From: Limnoperna fortunei
Taxonomy: Eukaryota; Mollusca; Bivalvia; Mytilida; Modiolidae
DNA: 64,000 nt
Reading direction: 5' to 3'
NCBI GenBank assembly: GCA_944474755.1
Contig: OX104117.1
Location: 75,988,926 to 76,052,925 of the forward strand
A program made the position numbers and the translations under genes. The stretch's first letter is position 1, and each line of letters begins with the position of its first letter. This document shows, one piece after another, positions 42,106-54,197 of this stretch. Under the pieces are notes generated by a model that did not search any database, was not told the DNA's origin, and worked only from the letters and a program-made list of their open reading frames with translations.

Positions 42106-42318
42106 CCATATACATTGAGAAACGTTGTAGCTGGTAATCTTTTTATTCCAAAGGCTAAAGCTGAATTTTACAAACAGTCATTTGTGTTTTCAGGACCAAT
42201 GTTATGGAATGAATTGCCACATGATTTAAAAAGCACTGAAAATACACAACTTTTTAAGTTTGGTGTCAAAAAATATCTGACTCAAAGTATAATGTATAGT
42301 GATGTGCGATTTATATAA
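42106..42318 (+). pseudogene. LINE ORF2 C-terminus
   Basis: Resumes after the insertion: 'TLRNVVAGNLFIPKAKAEFY' and 'FVFSGPMLWNELPHDLKSTE', ending 'LFKFGVKKYL...' with a stop at 42316-42318. The 'a-n-F-fsgp-lWN-LP--lk---s---Fk-~lk~~L' pattern is the usual end of this class of ORF2. A short 3' UTR with 'aataaa' and the (TTA)n tail follow. Confidence 0.82.
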
Positions 42319-42485
42319 TTTCAATTGTACTGTATATATACACTTTTTCATTTTGAATTGTAAACTTTTAATAAGATTGCTTGTAACTTGTTTTATGCAT
42401 GAGGGCCTCAGGGAAGATTAGTTATAACACTAACTGTGTAACCCTCTATAAATAAAGACTTTATTATTATTATTATTATTATTAC

Positions 42486-42766
42486 ATATTAGAATTTGTA
42501 AAACAAAAAATATTTGCATGTTAAATTGTTTGGTGGAGATTTTATACAAGCAAAAGTACTTTGAGTTATCTTCTCCTTAATGAGTTGCTTCCCCTGCTTT
42601 TGAAGCATTAAAGGTTAAAACCTAATAAATACGGTAAGTCTGTTCTGGGTCAAGGATCTTTACTGTGAAATTGTGTGCTCCTTTTAGAATACAAATTCTC
42701 CTTACTTCCATATTAGTATTATTAAATAAACATACAGTTAAATGAAATAGTGTTCTATATTTATAA
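42486..42766. other. Noncoding stretch
   Basis: No gene or repeat seen. Confidence 0.5.
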
Positions 42767-42866
42767 TTACTTCAAGAACTTGACCAGTGATCTAACTGCT
42801 CTCTTTCTTTCTTTTAGCTTGTTCTCTGTAAACTTAATTATTGCTTCCAGTACAGCAGCTCTGACA
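42767..42866 (-). CDS. Candidate terminal exon (minus strand), gene unrecognised
   Basis: Acceptor 'tttatatttgtag' followed by one base and 32 open codons plus TAA: 'VRAAVLEAIIKFTENKLKER' then 'KRAVRSLVKFLK'. Strongly helical and basic, without stops in this frame despite AT-rich DNA. It could be a true last exon, or an internal exon using the 'gtaatt' donor that overlaps the stop. No domain recognised. Confidence 0.35.
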
Positions 42867-45033
42867 CTACAAATATAAATAGTATCCATATTGGTTTCAT
42901 CTTACAAGTTAACATAAACCCACATTTACAAAATTAAGAGAGGTCATTAAAAATTATTTATTTATCTTGTATTAAAAAAAATAAGAAATATCATACAAAC
43001 AAAAAGTGTACAATTTAACATCTATATAAAAAAAATTGTGAACCTTTGGCCTTTGGAATTCTTAGTCTACAAAATAAATTAAAACAAATGTAATGACCAT
43101 TCTTAAATTAGCTAATCAAACAATTTTCAGCATAATAAAAATTGAATAGAGTTACAAAATGAAATAATGTTAACAATGACAAATAATTCATATTTCTCTT
43201 TTCATAAATATTAAAATATAATACAGAGATTGAATATGTAAGGAATGAACACATGTACTTAATCAATTACTCTCAAACTTGTCTTAATGACCCCCTCCAT
43301 AGAACAACTTCATGTGTTATATCCGATCATTTACCAATTAAAACAATAGATACTTTGAAAGAAAATAATTGATCATTATTACCATGTAGGATTTATTTAA
43401 ACTTTTTTATTCGCTAGAACTTACCTTCAGTTCAATTTATATCAATTTTTATTTTTTGTGTTAACTGCTATCATCTTTGATAAAGTCTTCTGCTTTGAAC
43501 AACACCTTAAACATGCAAAATATATGGATTACCCCTTAATACATGTAACTTCTGCTGCTTTAAGTTTATATTTATAACTTCTTTGTATGCCATTTCAAAA
43601 TGTTTATACATGTACATGCGTTTGGTTATTATTTTAATCTGTGACAGGTATACCAGTAGGTTCCAGTTGTAATATTAAAGTTTATCATGGCTTTCTACTA
43701 TCAATTTTATTCCTTGTTTATTTGCTTGTTCTTATAATCAATTTAATTAATCATCCAAATACATATTTGGGCACTATTCTCGAGTATTAAAATATAATTC
43801 TAACAGTGTTGGCTTAATTTGTAGAGGTATATAAATGTTGGGTGTTAACAATGTCTTTTGGATGCTTTAGAAATCAGCTGGATAGATATATATATATGGT
43901 TGTCACAATACTTTAGACGTGTATATATCTATATATGTCTAGAGAAGTATGCAACGATACAAAAGAAGATGTTTCTATTATAAATAAATTTTGCGAGAAT
44001 ACTGACTTTTGATTGGCTGGAAAATATTTTCTATCAGAGGATGGAAAACAAATTTGATTGTCATGGAGACACGCGCCATTTGACGTCATATATTACTCCA
44101 CGGGAAACTAACAGTTTTTGTGTTGATCTCTTTTTTTTACAAAAACGGAAATTTTGTTATCCCTCGATGGAAAAAATATTTTTTTTAGTTAATCCTTAAA
44201 TAAATATATTAATAAATAAGAAAAAATTTCCACCCCTACTGATGGACTTGTATCAGTTGGTCGAAAATTGTTCTTATTTATTACTGTTGGAGTTCCCATA
44301 CTTAGAAAGAGTACTGGTTGGTAGCTTAAGACTCTTACTAGTATATACATGTACTAGTATTTTTATAACCTTAAAAGTTAATGCCAATTTTTGTACCATT
44401 TAAACACATTTTGTGTTCTGTTTTTAATTGAGGCATAATATGTATCCACAATGTTACCCTATTTCCACTGAATATCTCATTAAATTTGAGCACTTGAGAT
44501 ACTATATTTTTTCGATGACACTGAAAAATATTCCTACCATTTCATCCTATTAAACAACATGTGTTTATCAACAATGCTTAATTAATATAGTATATAATAT
44601 AGTCTACCAGATATAAAAGATCATAAAACTACGATTCATACTCTTTAATTACAGTAATTTATTTATAGAACACTATTCTTAACAACGGCTAATTATTTTT
44701 GCATTGTAAATCGCGTCAAAATCGACGCTTACGTCAGATTTTACCAACTCGGCGATTTTTTAAATGGGCGCTCATTTTTAATATGGAAATAAAATGAGTT
44801 ACAATAATAATATACCGTTCCGTTGTGACCTTCTTAACATGTCTCTAAATTTGAGCAACTCGAGACATCGTGGTTTGTTTGTTTTCTGTGAAAATGTCAA
44901 CCTACAACACTATTCTTGACCTCGACGTTTCTCATTTTGGTTAATGCGCATGCTTACCGGATCGCCATATTGAAATCGAAAATAAGCCCATACCGGACTG
45001 TCATCCGAAAGATGATAGACCGGGAACCAGACT
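42867..45033. other. Noncoding AT-rich stretch
   Basis: No gene or array that I can support. Confidence 0.55.
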
Positions 45034-45234
45034 AATATACAGGTAACTAATAAGATATACAGGTACCTATTCAGATATACAGGTAACTATTGAGATATAC
45101 AGGTAACTATTCAGATATACAGGTAACTATTCAGATAGTCAAGTAACTATTCAGATATACAGGTAATTATTCAGATATACAGGTAACTATTCAGATATAC
45201 AGGTAACTATTCAGATATACAGGTAACTATTATT
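45034..45234 (+). repeat. 20-bp minisatellite, about 10 copies
   Basis: Same unit and orientation as 30165-30284 ('ctattcagatatacaggtaa'), with a few variants ('ctattcagatagtcaagtaa'). Confidence 0.93.
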
Positions 45235-46250
45235 TGCAGATTTTTGTGTCTTTTTTTACACCTACATCTCATATTTTAGAGCTAAAAAGGGGCAAACATA
45301 TCTGAAAAAAAGGGAATTGGTACGATTTTATTGATAAAAACCCCATTAAAAATACACATTAATCCGTTTGCAAACATTTTTTAGGTGTAAGAAAAAAGAC
45401 TTTGTACAGAGGATGTAAACCCTCTTTTAAAGGTAGCTTTTACCCTATGTAAAACCTAGATTCCAAATGGAATACTTGGTACTCTTGTGCTACAGACATA
45501 TCCAAGAAACAAATATTGATATATCAAATATGATGGGTGGGGATGCAAACAGGAATAGGAAAACTCTAAAAATGATCGATTAATTTATTTTTAATGATAA
45601 TTTATTTAGAGAAAAAAAATATCTTCAATTGATGAATCGAGTAAATTTTGTTTTAACTATTAATAATTATGAAAATTTATTTTTTCCGTTATTGATTGTT
45701 TTCAGGACTTTGTGCACCTGATGTTCACAACTTTATGATGTAGATATTACGGCAACTTAATCCCATAGACTGGTATGTTTTTATTTAAATACTGGTATTT
45801 TATTTTATCTATTAATATCTAAATAAGATATGGATATTGTTTCTTTGTGTACGATATAATTGATATAGCTTTTGTAATTTATGAAGTGCTATAATTATTG
45901 ATGTTGGGTATAGCTGCTAAATACAGAGATTTTGTCTATTTTATTTGGTTTGTTTGCATATCGTGTTGCATTATATATAACCATTATTTACTTTTGTGAT
46001 GAATTTACACATTATTTATTGTTGTATTTCGTAGAGCTTATAATTTCTTTTTACGGAATAAACAAATAGGAACAGCTTGTGTTATATCACACCCTGCTAT
46101 ATAAACATAGAACCCCATAACATGCAAACGGGTTTTTTTTAAAAAAACCACTGATAAGTGAATTCGATTAATAAATTACGTATGTACTTAAAATGCAATG
46201 CAGATACAAACGGTACATCTACTAACACACAGCGGTTATAACTGTCAATA
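45235..46250. other. Noncoding stretch
   Basis: No gene or repeat that I can support. Confidence 0.55.
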
Positions 46251-49200
46251 TAAGGTTATTGCTGTGGCTGAGAGGTGACTATATACAAGGGTTATTGCTG
46301 TGGCTGTGAGATGACTATATATAAGGGTTATTGCTGTGGCTGTGAAATGACTATATATAAGGGTTATTGCTGTGGCTGTGAGATGACAATATATGGATAA
46401 ATTCTGTCACTATAAGGGTTATTGCTGTGACTGTGAGATGACTATATATAAGGGTTATTGCTGTGGCGGTGAGATGACTATATATAAGGGTTATTGCTGT
46501 GGCTGTGAGATGACTATATATAAGGGTTATTCCTGTGGCTGTGAGATGACTATATATAAGGGTTATTGCTGTGGCTGTGAGATGACTATATATAAGGGTT
46601 ATTGCTGTGGCTGTGAGATGACTATATATAAGGGTTATTGCTGTGGCTGTGAGATGACAATATATAAGGGTTATTGCTGTGGCTGTGAGATGACTATATA
46701 TATAAGGGTTATTGCTGTGGCTGTGAGATGACTATATATAAGGGTTATTGCTGTGGCTGTGAGATGACTATATACAAATGTTATTGCTGTGGCTGTGAGA
46801 TGACTATATATAAGGGTTATTGCTGTGGCTGTGAAATGACTATATATAAGGGTTATTGCTGTGGCTGTGAGATGACAATATATGGATAAATTCTGTCACT
46901 ATAAGGGTTATTGCTGTGACTGTGAGATGACTATATATAAGGGTTATTGCTGTGGCGGTGAGATGACTATATATAAGGGTTATTGCTGTGGCTGTGAGAT
47001 GACTATATATAAGGGTTATTCCTGTGGCTGTGAGATGACTATATATAAGGGTTATTGCTGTGGCTGTGAGATGACTATATATAAGGGTTATTGCTGTGGC
47101 TGTGAGATGACTATATATAAGGGTTATTGCTGTGGCTGTGAGATGACAATATATAAGGGTTATTGCTGTGGCTGTGAGATGACTATATATATAAGGGTTA
47201 TTGCTGTGGCTGTGAGATGACTATATATAAGGGTTATTGCTGTGGCTGTGAGATGACAATATATAAGGGTTATTGCTGTGGCTGTGAGATGACTATATAT
47301 AAGCGTTGTTGCTGTGGCTGTGAGATGACTATATATAAGGGTTATTGCTGTGGCTGTGAGATGACTATATATAAGGGTTATTCCTGTGGCTGTGAGATGA
47401 CTATATATAAGGGTTATTGCGTGGCTGTGAGATGACTATATATAAGGGTTATTGCTGTGGCTGTGAGATGACTATATATAAGGGTTATTGCTGTGGCTGT
47501 GAGATGACTATATATAAGGGTTATTGCTGTGGCTGTGAGATGACAATATATAAGGGTTATTGCTGTGGCTGTGAGATGACTATATATAAGGGTTATTGCT
47601 GTGGCTGTGAGATGACTAAATATAAGGGTTATTGCTGTGGCTATGAGATGACTATATATAAGGGTTATTGCTGTGGCTGTGAGATGACAATATATAAGGG
47701 TTATTGCTGTGGCTGTGAGATGACTATATATAAGGGTTATTGCTGTGGCTGTGAGATGACTATATATAAGGGTTATTGCTGTGGCTGTGAGATGACTATA
47801 TATAAGGGTTATTGCTGTGGCTGTGAGATGACTATATATAAGGGTTATTGCTGTGGCTGTGAGATGACAATATATAAGCGTTGTTGCTGTGGCTGTGAGG
47901 TGACTATATATAAGGGTTATTGCTGTGGCTATGAGATGACTATATATAAGGGTTATTGCTCTGGCTATGAGATGACTATATATAAGCGTTGTTGCTGTGG
48001 CTGTGAGATGACAATATATAAGGGTTATTGCTGTGGTTGTGAGATGACTATATATAAAGGTTATTGCTGTGGCTGTGAGATGACTATATATAAGCGTTGT
48101 TGCTGTGGCTGTGAGATGACTATATATAAGGGTTATTGCTGTGGCTGTGAGATGACTATATATAAAGGTTATTGCTGTGGCTGTGAGATGACTATATATA
48201 AGCGTTGTTGCTGTGGCTGTGAGATGACTATATATAAGGGTTATTGCTGTGGCTGTGAGATGACTATATACAAGGGTTATTGCTGTGGCTGTGAGATGAC
48301 TAAATATAAGGGTTATTGCTGTGGCTATGAGATGACTATATATAAGGGTTATTGCTGTGGCTGTGAGATGACTATATATAAGCGTTGTTGCTGTGGCTGT
48401 GAGATGACTATATACAAAGGTTATTGCTGTGGCTGTGAGATGACTATATATAAGCGTTGTTGCTGTGGCTGTGAGATGACAATTATATATATAAGGGTTA
48501 TTGCTGTGGCTGTGAGATGACTATATATAAGGGTTATTGCTGTGGCTGTGAGATGACAATATATAAGGGTTATTGCTGTGGCTGTGAGATGACTATATAT
48601 AAGGGTTATTGCTGTGGCTGTGAGATGACTATATATAAGGGTTATTGCTGTGGCTGTGAGATGACTATATATAAGGGTTATTGCTGTGGCTGTGAGATGA
48701 CTATATATAAGGGTTATTGCTGTGGCTGTGAGATGACAATATATAAGCGTTGTTGCTGTGGCTGTGAGATGACAATATATAAGGGTTATTGCTGTGGCTG
48801 TGAGATGACTATATATAAGGGTTATTGCTGTGGCTGTGAGATGACAATATATAAGGGTTATTGCTGTGGCTGTGAGATGACTATATATAAGGGTTATTGC
48901 TGTGGCTGTGAGATGACAATATATAAGGGTTATTGCTGTGGCTGTGAGATGACTATATATAAGGGTTATTGCTGTGGCTGTGAGATGACTATATATAAGG
49001 GTTATTGCTGTGGCTGTGAGATGACTATATATAAGGGTTATTGCTGTGGCTGAGAGATGACTATATATAAGGGTTATTGCTGTGGCTGTGAGATGACTAT
49101 ATTTAAGGGTTATTGCTGTGGCTGTGAGATGACAATATATAAGCGTTGTTGCTGTGGCTGTGAGATGACAATATATAAGGGTTATTGCTGTGGCTGTGAG

Positions 49201-49284
49201 ATGACTATATACCAGGGTAATTGCTGTGGCTGTGAGATGACTATATATACGGGTTATTCCTGTGGCTGTGAGATGACTATATAT
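46251..49284 (+). repeat. 36-bp minisatellite array 1 (~84 units)
   Basis: The unit begins 'gggttattgctgtggc' and ends 'tgtgagatgactatatataa' in head-to-tail copies, with common variants (t/a in 'gactata/gacaata', 'aagcgttgt' for 'aagggttat'). Because the unit is 36 bp, several frames on both strands stay open and translate as a 12-residue repeat (plus strand KGYCCGCEMTIY). This is repeat geometry, not coding evidence. An occasional spacer 'ggataaattctgtcacta' separates blocks. Confidence 0.97.
46309..47286 (+). repeat. Exact-looking 489-bp duplication inside array 1
   Basis: Open frames at 46393-46731 and 46882-47220 encode identical 112-residue peptides including the same rare variants, offset by exactly 489 bp (not a multiple of 36 because of the spacer). 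A recent higher-order duplication or an assembly artefact. Confidence 0.85.
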
Positions 49285-50249
49285 CCTTTCAACAACCACC
49301 ATCATTTGTAAACGAACATCCGTAGCGTACTTTTGGTAATCTTAATTTCATTGTTCAAAAATTGTTTCTCTCCCAGCCCTAGAAAGGCCAAAATATTGAT
49401 GTTTTTCTTCATTTTCAATTAAAGTCTGAAGAAAATTGTTAAATGCAATATATGTAACCTTATTATATCTGGACAGATAGCTTTCTTTTTTATCTTTAGA
49501 ATTAAAATTGGTCTGTTATAAAAAATGTTTAATTGGTATTAATTACTGATTAAATCTAATCAATTTTTATCTAAGTAAATAAAAAACAAACCCACTTTTA
49601 AAAAAGCAAAATTTTACTAGGAAATCTAGTATTTTAGGATAGTTTGGATATTGCTCACGCTAGAATATTCCTTTTCAGTGCACTTGATGACATTTAAAAA
49701 AAATGATTGCTTATAATCAAAATTTTAATAGTTAATTAATCAATTAATATTTCACAATTCTACGCATTGGCTGTTCTGAACAAAATGGTTGCGCAAATTA
49801 CTGCTATGACTGTTTGAAGGAAATATTAGAATACACACAGCCATTACTGAATAATGTGTTAATTCATAAAGAAGAATTCCATGTAATGTAGTTTTTGCTT
49901 ACCTAAAGTACATGTATATGTGGAGACAAACAAAACATCCAGAGCGTAAGCACATGTAAACTAAGGAAACAAGTTTACTTTCAATGTGTATTAATGTGCA
50001 TTTTGTTCTGACACTAATTATTACGACCCAGAATATTCAGAGTGCTGCAATGAGGAAGCCAGAGAATGACAGCACTGCCAAAGTACATAAATGTGCATTT
50101 TATTTGTTAAAGATGTGTCTGTCCACTGTGAAAATATGTGCTTGTTTTAGCTTTTACATTTACTGGCAACCAAAACTGTTGTGTAAAGATGCGTAAGGAT
50201 TCTACATTACAAGTTGTTGATTTGTGGTTTTCTATATAAGATGGGACAG
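49285..50249. other. Noncoding stretch
   Basis: No gene or repeat that I can support. Confidence 0.55.
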
Positions 50250-50982
50250 CTGTATTAGAAAAATGTGTATAACTTCAATATTATAATGGAAGTCTTTTCT
50301 ATTATATGGAAAGTCCTTTGAAGAAAAATGTGCATGATTTCTGTATTAATATGAAAGTCGTTTCTATTACACGGGAAGTCTGTTGTAGAAAAATGTGTAT
50401 TACTTAGGTATTATTATGCAAGTCTTTTCTATTACCACATAGTCTGTTGTAGAAAAATGTGTATTACTTTGGAATTATTTTGCAAGACTTTTCTATTATC
50501 ACAGAGTCTTGTAGAAAAATGTGTATTATTTTGGTATTATTGTGCAAGTCTTTTCTATTATCACAGAGTCTGTTGTAGAAAAATGTGTATGACTTTGGTA
50601 TTATTATGCAAGTCTTTTTTATTACCACAAAGTCCGTTGTAGAAAAATGTGTATGACTCCGGTATTATTGTGCAAGTCTGTTCTATTACCACAAAGTCCG
50701 TTGTAGAAAAATGTGTATGACTCCAATATTATTATGCAAGTCTTTTCTATTATCACAAAGTACATTGTAGAAAAATGTGTATGACTCCAATATTATTATG
50801 CAAGTCTTTTCTATTATCACAAAGTCCATTGTAGAAAAATGTGTATGACTCCAATATTATTATGTAAGTCTTTTCTATTATCACAGAGTTTGTTGTAGAA
50901 AAATGTGTATTACTTTGGTATTATTATTCAAGTCTTTTCTATTATCACAAAGTCCATTGTAGAAAAATGTGTATATAATCAT
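50250..50982 (+). repeat. ~63-bp minisatellite, 12 copies
   Basis: Each unit has 'gtagaaaaatgtgtat', then 'ggtattattatgcaagtc' (or a close variant) and 'ttttctattatcacaaagtc', repeating every 62-66 bp from 50257 to 50959. Confidence 0.92.
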
Positions 50983-51932
50983 AGATAAAATAATTTTCTT
51001 TAGTAACAGTATATTGTAGCTGCACCCGTGCATATTAATCTAGCTAGGTTTTCGTACACATAAGAGTCACTTAAGAAGTTTTATGGGAGACATCATGAAC
51101 TCTTAGACAAATATGAGATTTATATCTCTTACGTGTAGATAAAAGTAATAACAAATCTACCGAACTTGAATGTCCATAGAAAAAGACAAAACAAAGCAGT
51201 CATACCGGAGAAATGGTGGATCGCAATGGTCCTGACTTGGTACAGGCATTTCAAACGAAATGGTGGGTTGAACCAGGTTTTATGGCGCCAAACCTTCCTC
51301 TTCCATTTCCATCTTAGGATCCGGTAATGACAAAAAACACAACATGGTTGTGAGACACAATATGGGAATTGAGGTGATCATCTCAGTACAGCAGACCAGC
51401 CAAACACTAATTAAAACAATCACCATATCTTTTAACTCAATTTTGAATTTTACTACTAGTGTCTGATATCGAAGAGCAGATGTTGGTTTGTCAAAGAGTT
51501 TTGTTACATTCTTCTATACTGGATTTGACACACTGAATGGAATATTGGCAACGCGACGGTGTGTTGCAACAGTCAGAACTGCTTACTCTTTCAGAGCATC
51601 TGAGATCACTCTCGTATGTGTGTTTTATGTTTTGTGTTTTCTGTTTGTTCCGTGCTGTTTTCTTGTGTTTGCTGGTTTCGTCTTTGCTCTTTTGGATTTT
51701 GGCTTTGGAATGTCTCATTCGTACCTCTTCACTTATTTCTAACTTCTAGAATTAAAGATTTTGTTTTCTTGATTTCTTCCTTTTATTACCAGATTTTGAT
51801 AAATGGCTTTCTTTACATTTAATTGTCCAATGTGGTATTTTTAAAACAAAAGGTAAATCCCAAAATAATAAAAGCCAAAAGCAAATTTAAAAGTCATTTC
51901 ATTATTGTAGATGATGACAAACTCCTAGTTTC
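50983..51932. other. Noncoding stretch with a possible dispersed repeat at about 51185-51310
   Basis: No supported gene. The segment with 'gacttggtacaggcattt' and 'ggtgggttgaaccagg' looks like a dispersed element common in bivalve DNA (recollection, unverified). Open frames at 51488-51822 are short, mutually overlapping and hydrophobic only because of T-richness. Confidence 0.4.
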
Positions 51933-53013
51933 CTAGTTTCGTGTGTTTCTCTTTTTCCTTGGTGATGATCTTGTTGGTTTTCCTGAAACAAAATACGAAA
52001 TAGTACACACTTAATATCAGTTATCAACCAAGTTATGAATTTAAATGCGATTTATTAATGTGTGATTATTTTTGTACATTATATTTGTGTCTTCAAATGT
52101 GATGAAATATTCTAACATATTGATAACAAAATTACCTTTCTTAGTTTTGGACTTCCTAGTCTGTTCCTTGGTACTTGCAGTATTTTCCATGGACTCTGTA
52201 GTACCTGAGGAATAAAAATATTTGAAAACATTACACAATATATAGTTGAGACGTAAAGAGTATGATATTATTCATTAATACAAAGCATTTGAGCTTTCAC
52301 AAAGGTGTAAATTGGAACTTTAGCCTCATCTCCTTTATTTTGAGTTTAAATAAAAGCCTTTGATTAACAATATTTTGATACTTACATTTAGCTTTTTTCG
52401 AGAGGATACAGGACTGTTGTCTTTCACATTTATACATCTCTTTGCAGATTGTGCTGTTAAAATTAATTTATTACACTGACTGTATTGTTATGTAATTTTG
52501 GAGAGAAAAAACACCCCATTGGCAGATAAATTCAGGGTGTGGTCTTAAAGTGTAGCTGACAGGAGATGCATTACATAGTTATCTAAGTGTTGCAATGCTT
52601 GCTTAGGTTATCTGAAGTATTTTACATATAACTTAAAAAATAATCAGAATGAAAAATAATATATCTTACTTCCATCTTTTATGGTTTTTGAAATCCTTGT
52701 CGTTTTCTTTAATTTAAATGAAGTTATGATTATATCCTTTCCAAAATGCATTATTTAACACAATGTTTTTCTCTTTTGAAAATGCATTATTATACACAAT
52801 GTTTTTCTCTTTTGAAAATGCATTATTTTGGTAAAATATCTAAAAGTCTGTACTTACCCTGATTTAACTTGCGCACAGCTGGTTTGCCACCTTGTCCAAT
52901 TGTTTTGGCTTGACCTAAATCACAAAATAATTCTTACATAATCGTTTAAAGCACAAAAGCATAAAACAAGCAGATTTTAGGTATGGATTATCTGACATAC
53001 TGACAATAATTAA

Positions 53014-53061
53014 GGGGTTTTTGGGGGGGCGGGGGGGGGGGGGCGAGGGCGAGTGGGGGGT
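53014..53061 (+). other. G-rich tract in intron (potential G-quadruplex)
   Basis: Runs of G4, G7, G12-13, G3 and G6 within 48 bp on the plus strand. On the gene's (minus) strand it is a C-rich intronic tract. Confidence 0.8.
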
Positions 53062-53227
53062 CCTTAGATAATATGGAAAATATAAGAAACATAAAAAGAT
53101 ATGTTATTTTATTACACTGTAGCGAAAATGTCAAATATATATTTTTGTCAGTTTTTTATCAAGTTTCAAAATCTATTTTTACTTTGAGGGTCAAGCTTTA
53201 AGTTAACCAAACTAATTTAATACATAC

Positions 53228-53767
53228 TTTTAGTAAGTGATTCTTCCCTGACTTTTGTTGGTGTCTTTAACAATTCAAACTGAGTTGCTACATCTCGTGT
53301 TAAATTCTCCTTTATACCTGCTCTATGGTATGGCAAGAAACATTCCCTTTAAAATTAGAAACAAACATTGTTATTTAAGTCGTACATTATGAACTATTAA
53401 GATGTAATATAAAGCTACCATTGTACTTAAAAGCTTAAAAGAATATTTTGTATCTTATAGTGATAAATTACTTTATTTTTAATGTTTTAATTAAGATTTG
53501 ACAAATAAAATTATTTTATATATTTAAATAAAGTTATATATACCTATGAAGACTAACACCACATTGAGCACATCCATATGTTGTCTCTCTTGTACGTCCA
53601 CTTTCATTCTTGATTTTCATTTTACTGCAGAACCTACAAGCCCTAGCTCTTCCAGGTAGCACAACAGTTTCATGGTTGTCAGCAAATACAGCTGACAAGG
53701 ATGGTTGATCATTTTGTCTAGGTTGTCGTAGGCGTTCACAATAGCCACCAAGAAGTTGTTCAGCAAC
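53228..53767 (-). pseudogene. piggyBac gene exons 2-3: C-terminal Cys/His domain
   Basis: Exon 53544-53767 ends 'CRFCSKMKIKNESGRTRETT' then 'YGCAQCGVSLHR'. Exon 53228-53346 continues 'ECFLPYHRAGIKENLTRDV'. Together they give C-x2-C ... C-x2-C-x4/5-H ... C-x3-Y-H, the zinc-binding C-terminal domain of piggyBac transposases that recognises terminal repeats. The intron between them (53347-53543) is phase 2. Confidence 0.83.
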
Positions 53768-54197
53768 CTTCAAGAAATATTTAGAGATAATTATATTCAT
53801 GTAATACACATAAAAGATTTTAAAATATAAGTCATAATTTGATCACCACATCGTATAGTTCTACTTTAAATGTAATTGTCATTGTACTTCTACTTTGTAT
53901 CTTTTTAGATTTGCTAAATGTTATTTCAAAGTCCTATATTTAGGTCCTAGTGATTCTGGTGAGGTATATATTGTTGAATAAGCTGTACAGCATATTAAAA
54001 TTATTTCTGGTAATCTTTATATATTTGTTATGATTTTAAGTATTATTAACGCCATACTGTTCGTTCAATATGTAAAATGCGAAATTCTTTTTATACATAC
54101 AAAAACAAGGTATTGAATTTAGGTAATCGATGAATATTTTTTTAAAGGAATATTTTGCATTACCTTACAAAAGATATCAATTCAATATTAATATCAC

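Larger units (their letters stand above)
39362..42484 (+). mobile_element. 5'-truncated LINE, plus strand, interrupted by a tandem-repeat element
   Basis: Only the end of ORF2 is present, from the region before RT to the C-terminus, followed by a short 3' UTR and a (TTA)n tail at 42462-42484. RT motifs are readable across three frames, broken by a stop and frameshifts. At 40903 the coding sequence is opened by a ~1.2 kb insert and resumes near 42106. The motifs and simple-repeat tail fit a Jockey/CR1-group non-LTR element; the clade is not certain. Confidence 0.88.

Noticed and set aside
46393..49311. Many long Cys-rich open frames (plus strand) and a 294-codon 'HLTATAITLIYS' frame (minus strand)
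   Set aside because: A 36-bp tandem repeat stays open in several frames on both strands; no start context, splice or codon-bias evidence.
51488..51822. Three overlapping plus-strand hydrophobic ORFs
   Set aside because: T-rich, mutually overlapping frames with no family motif; likely chance.
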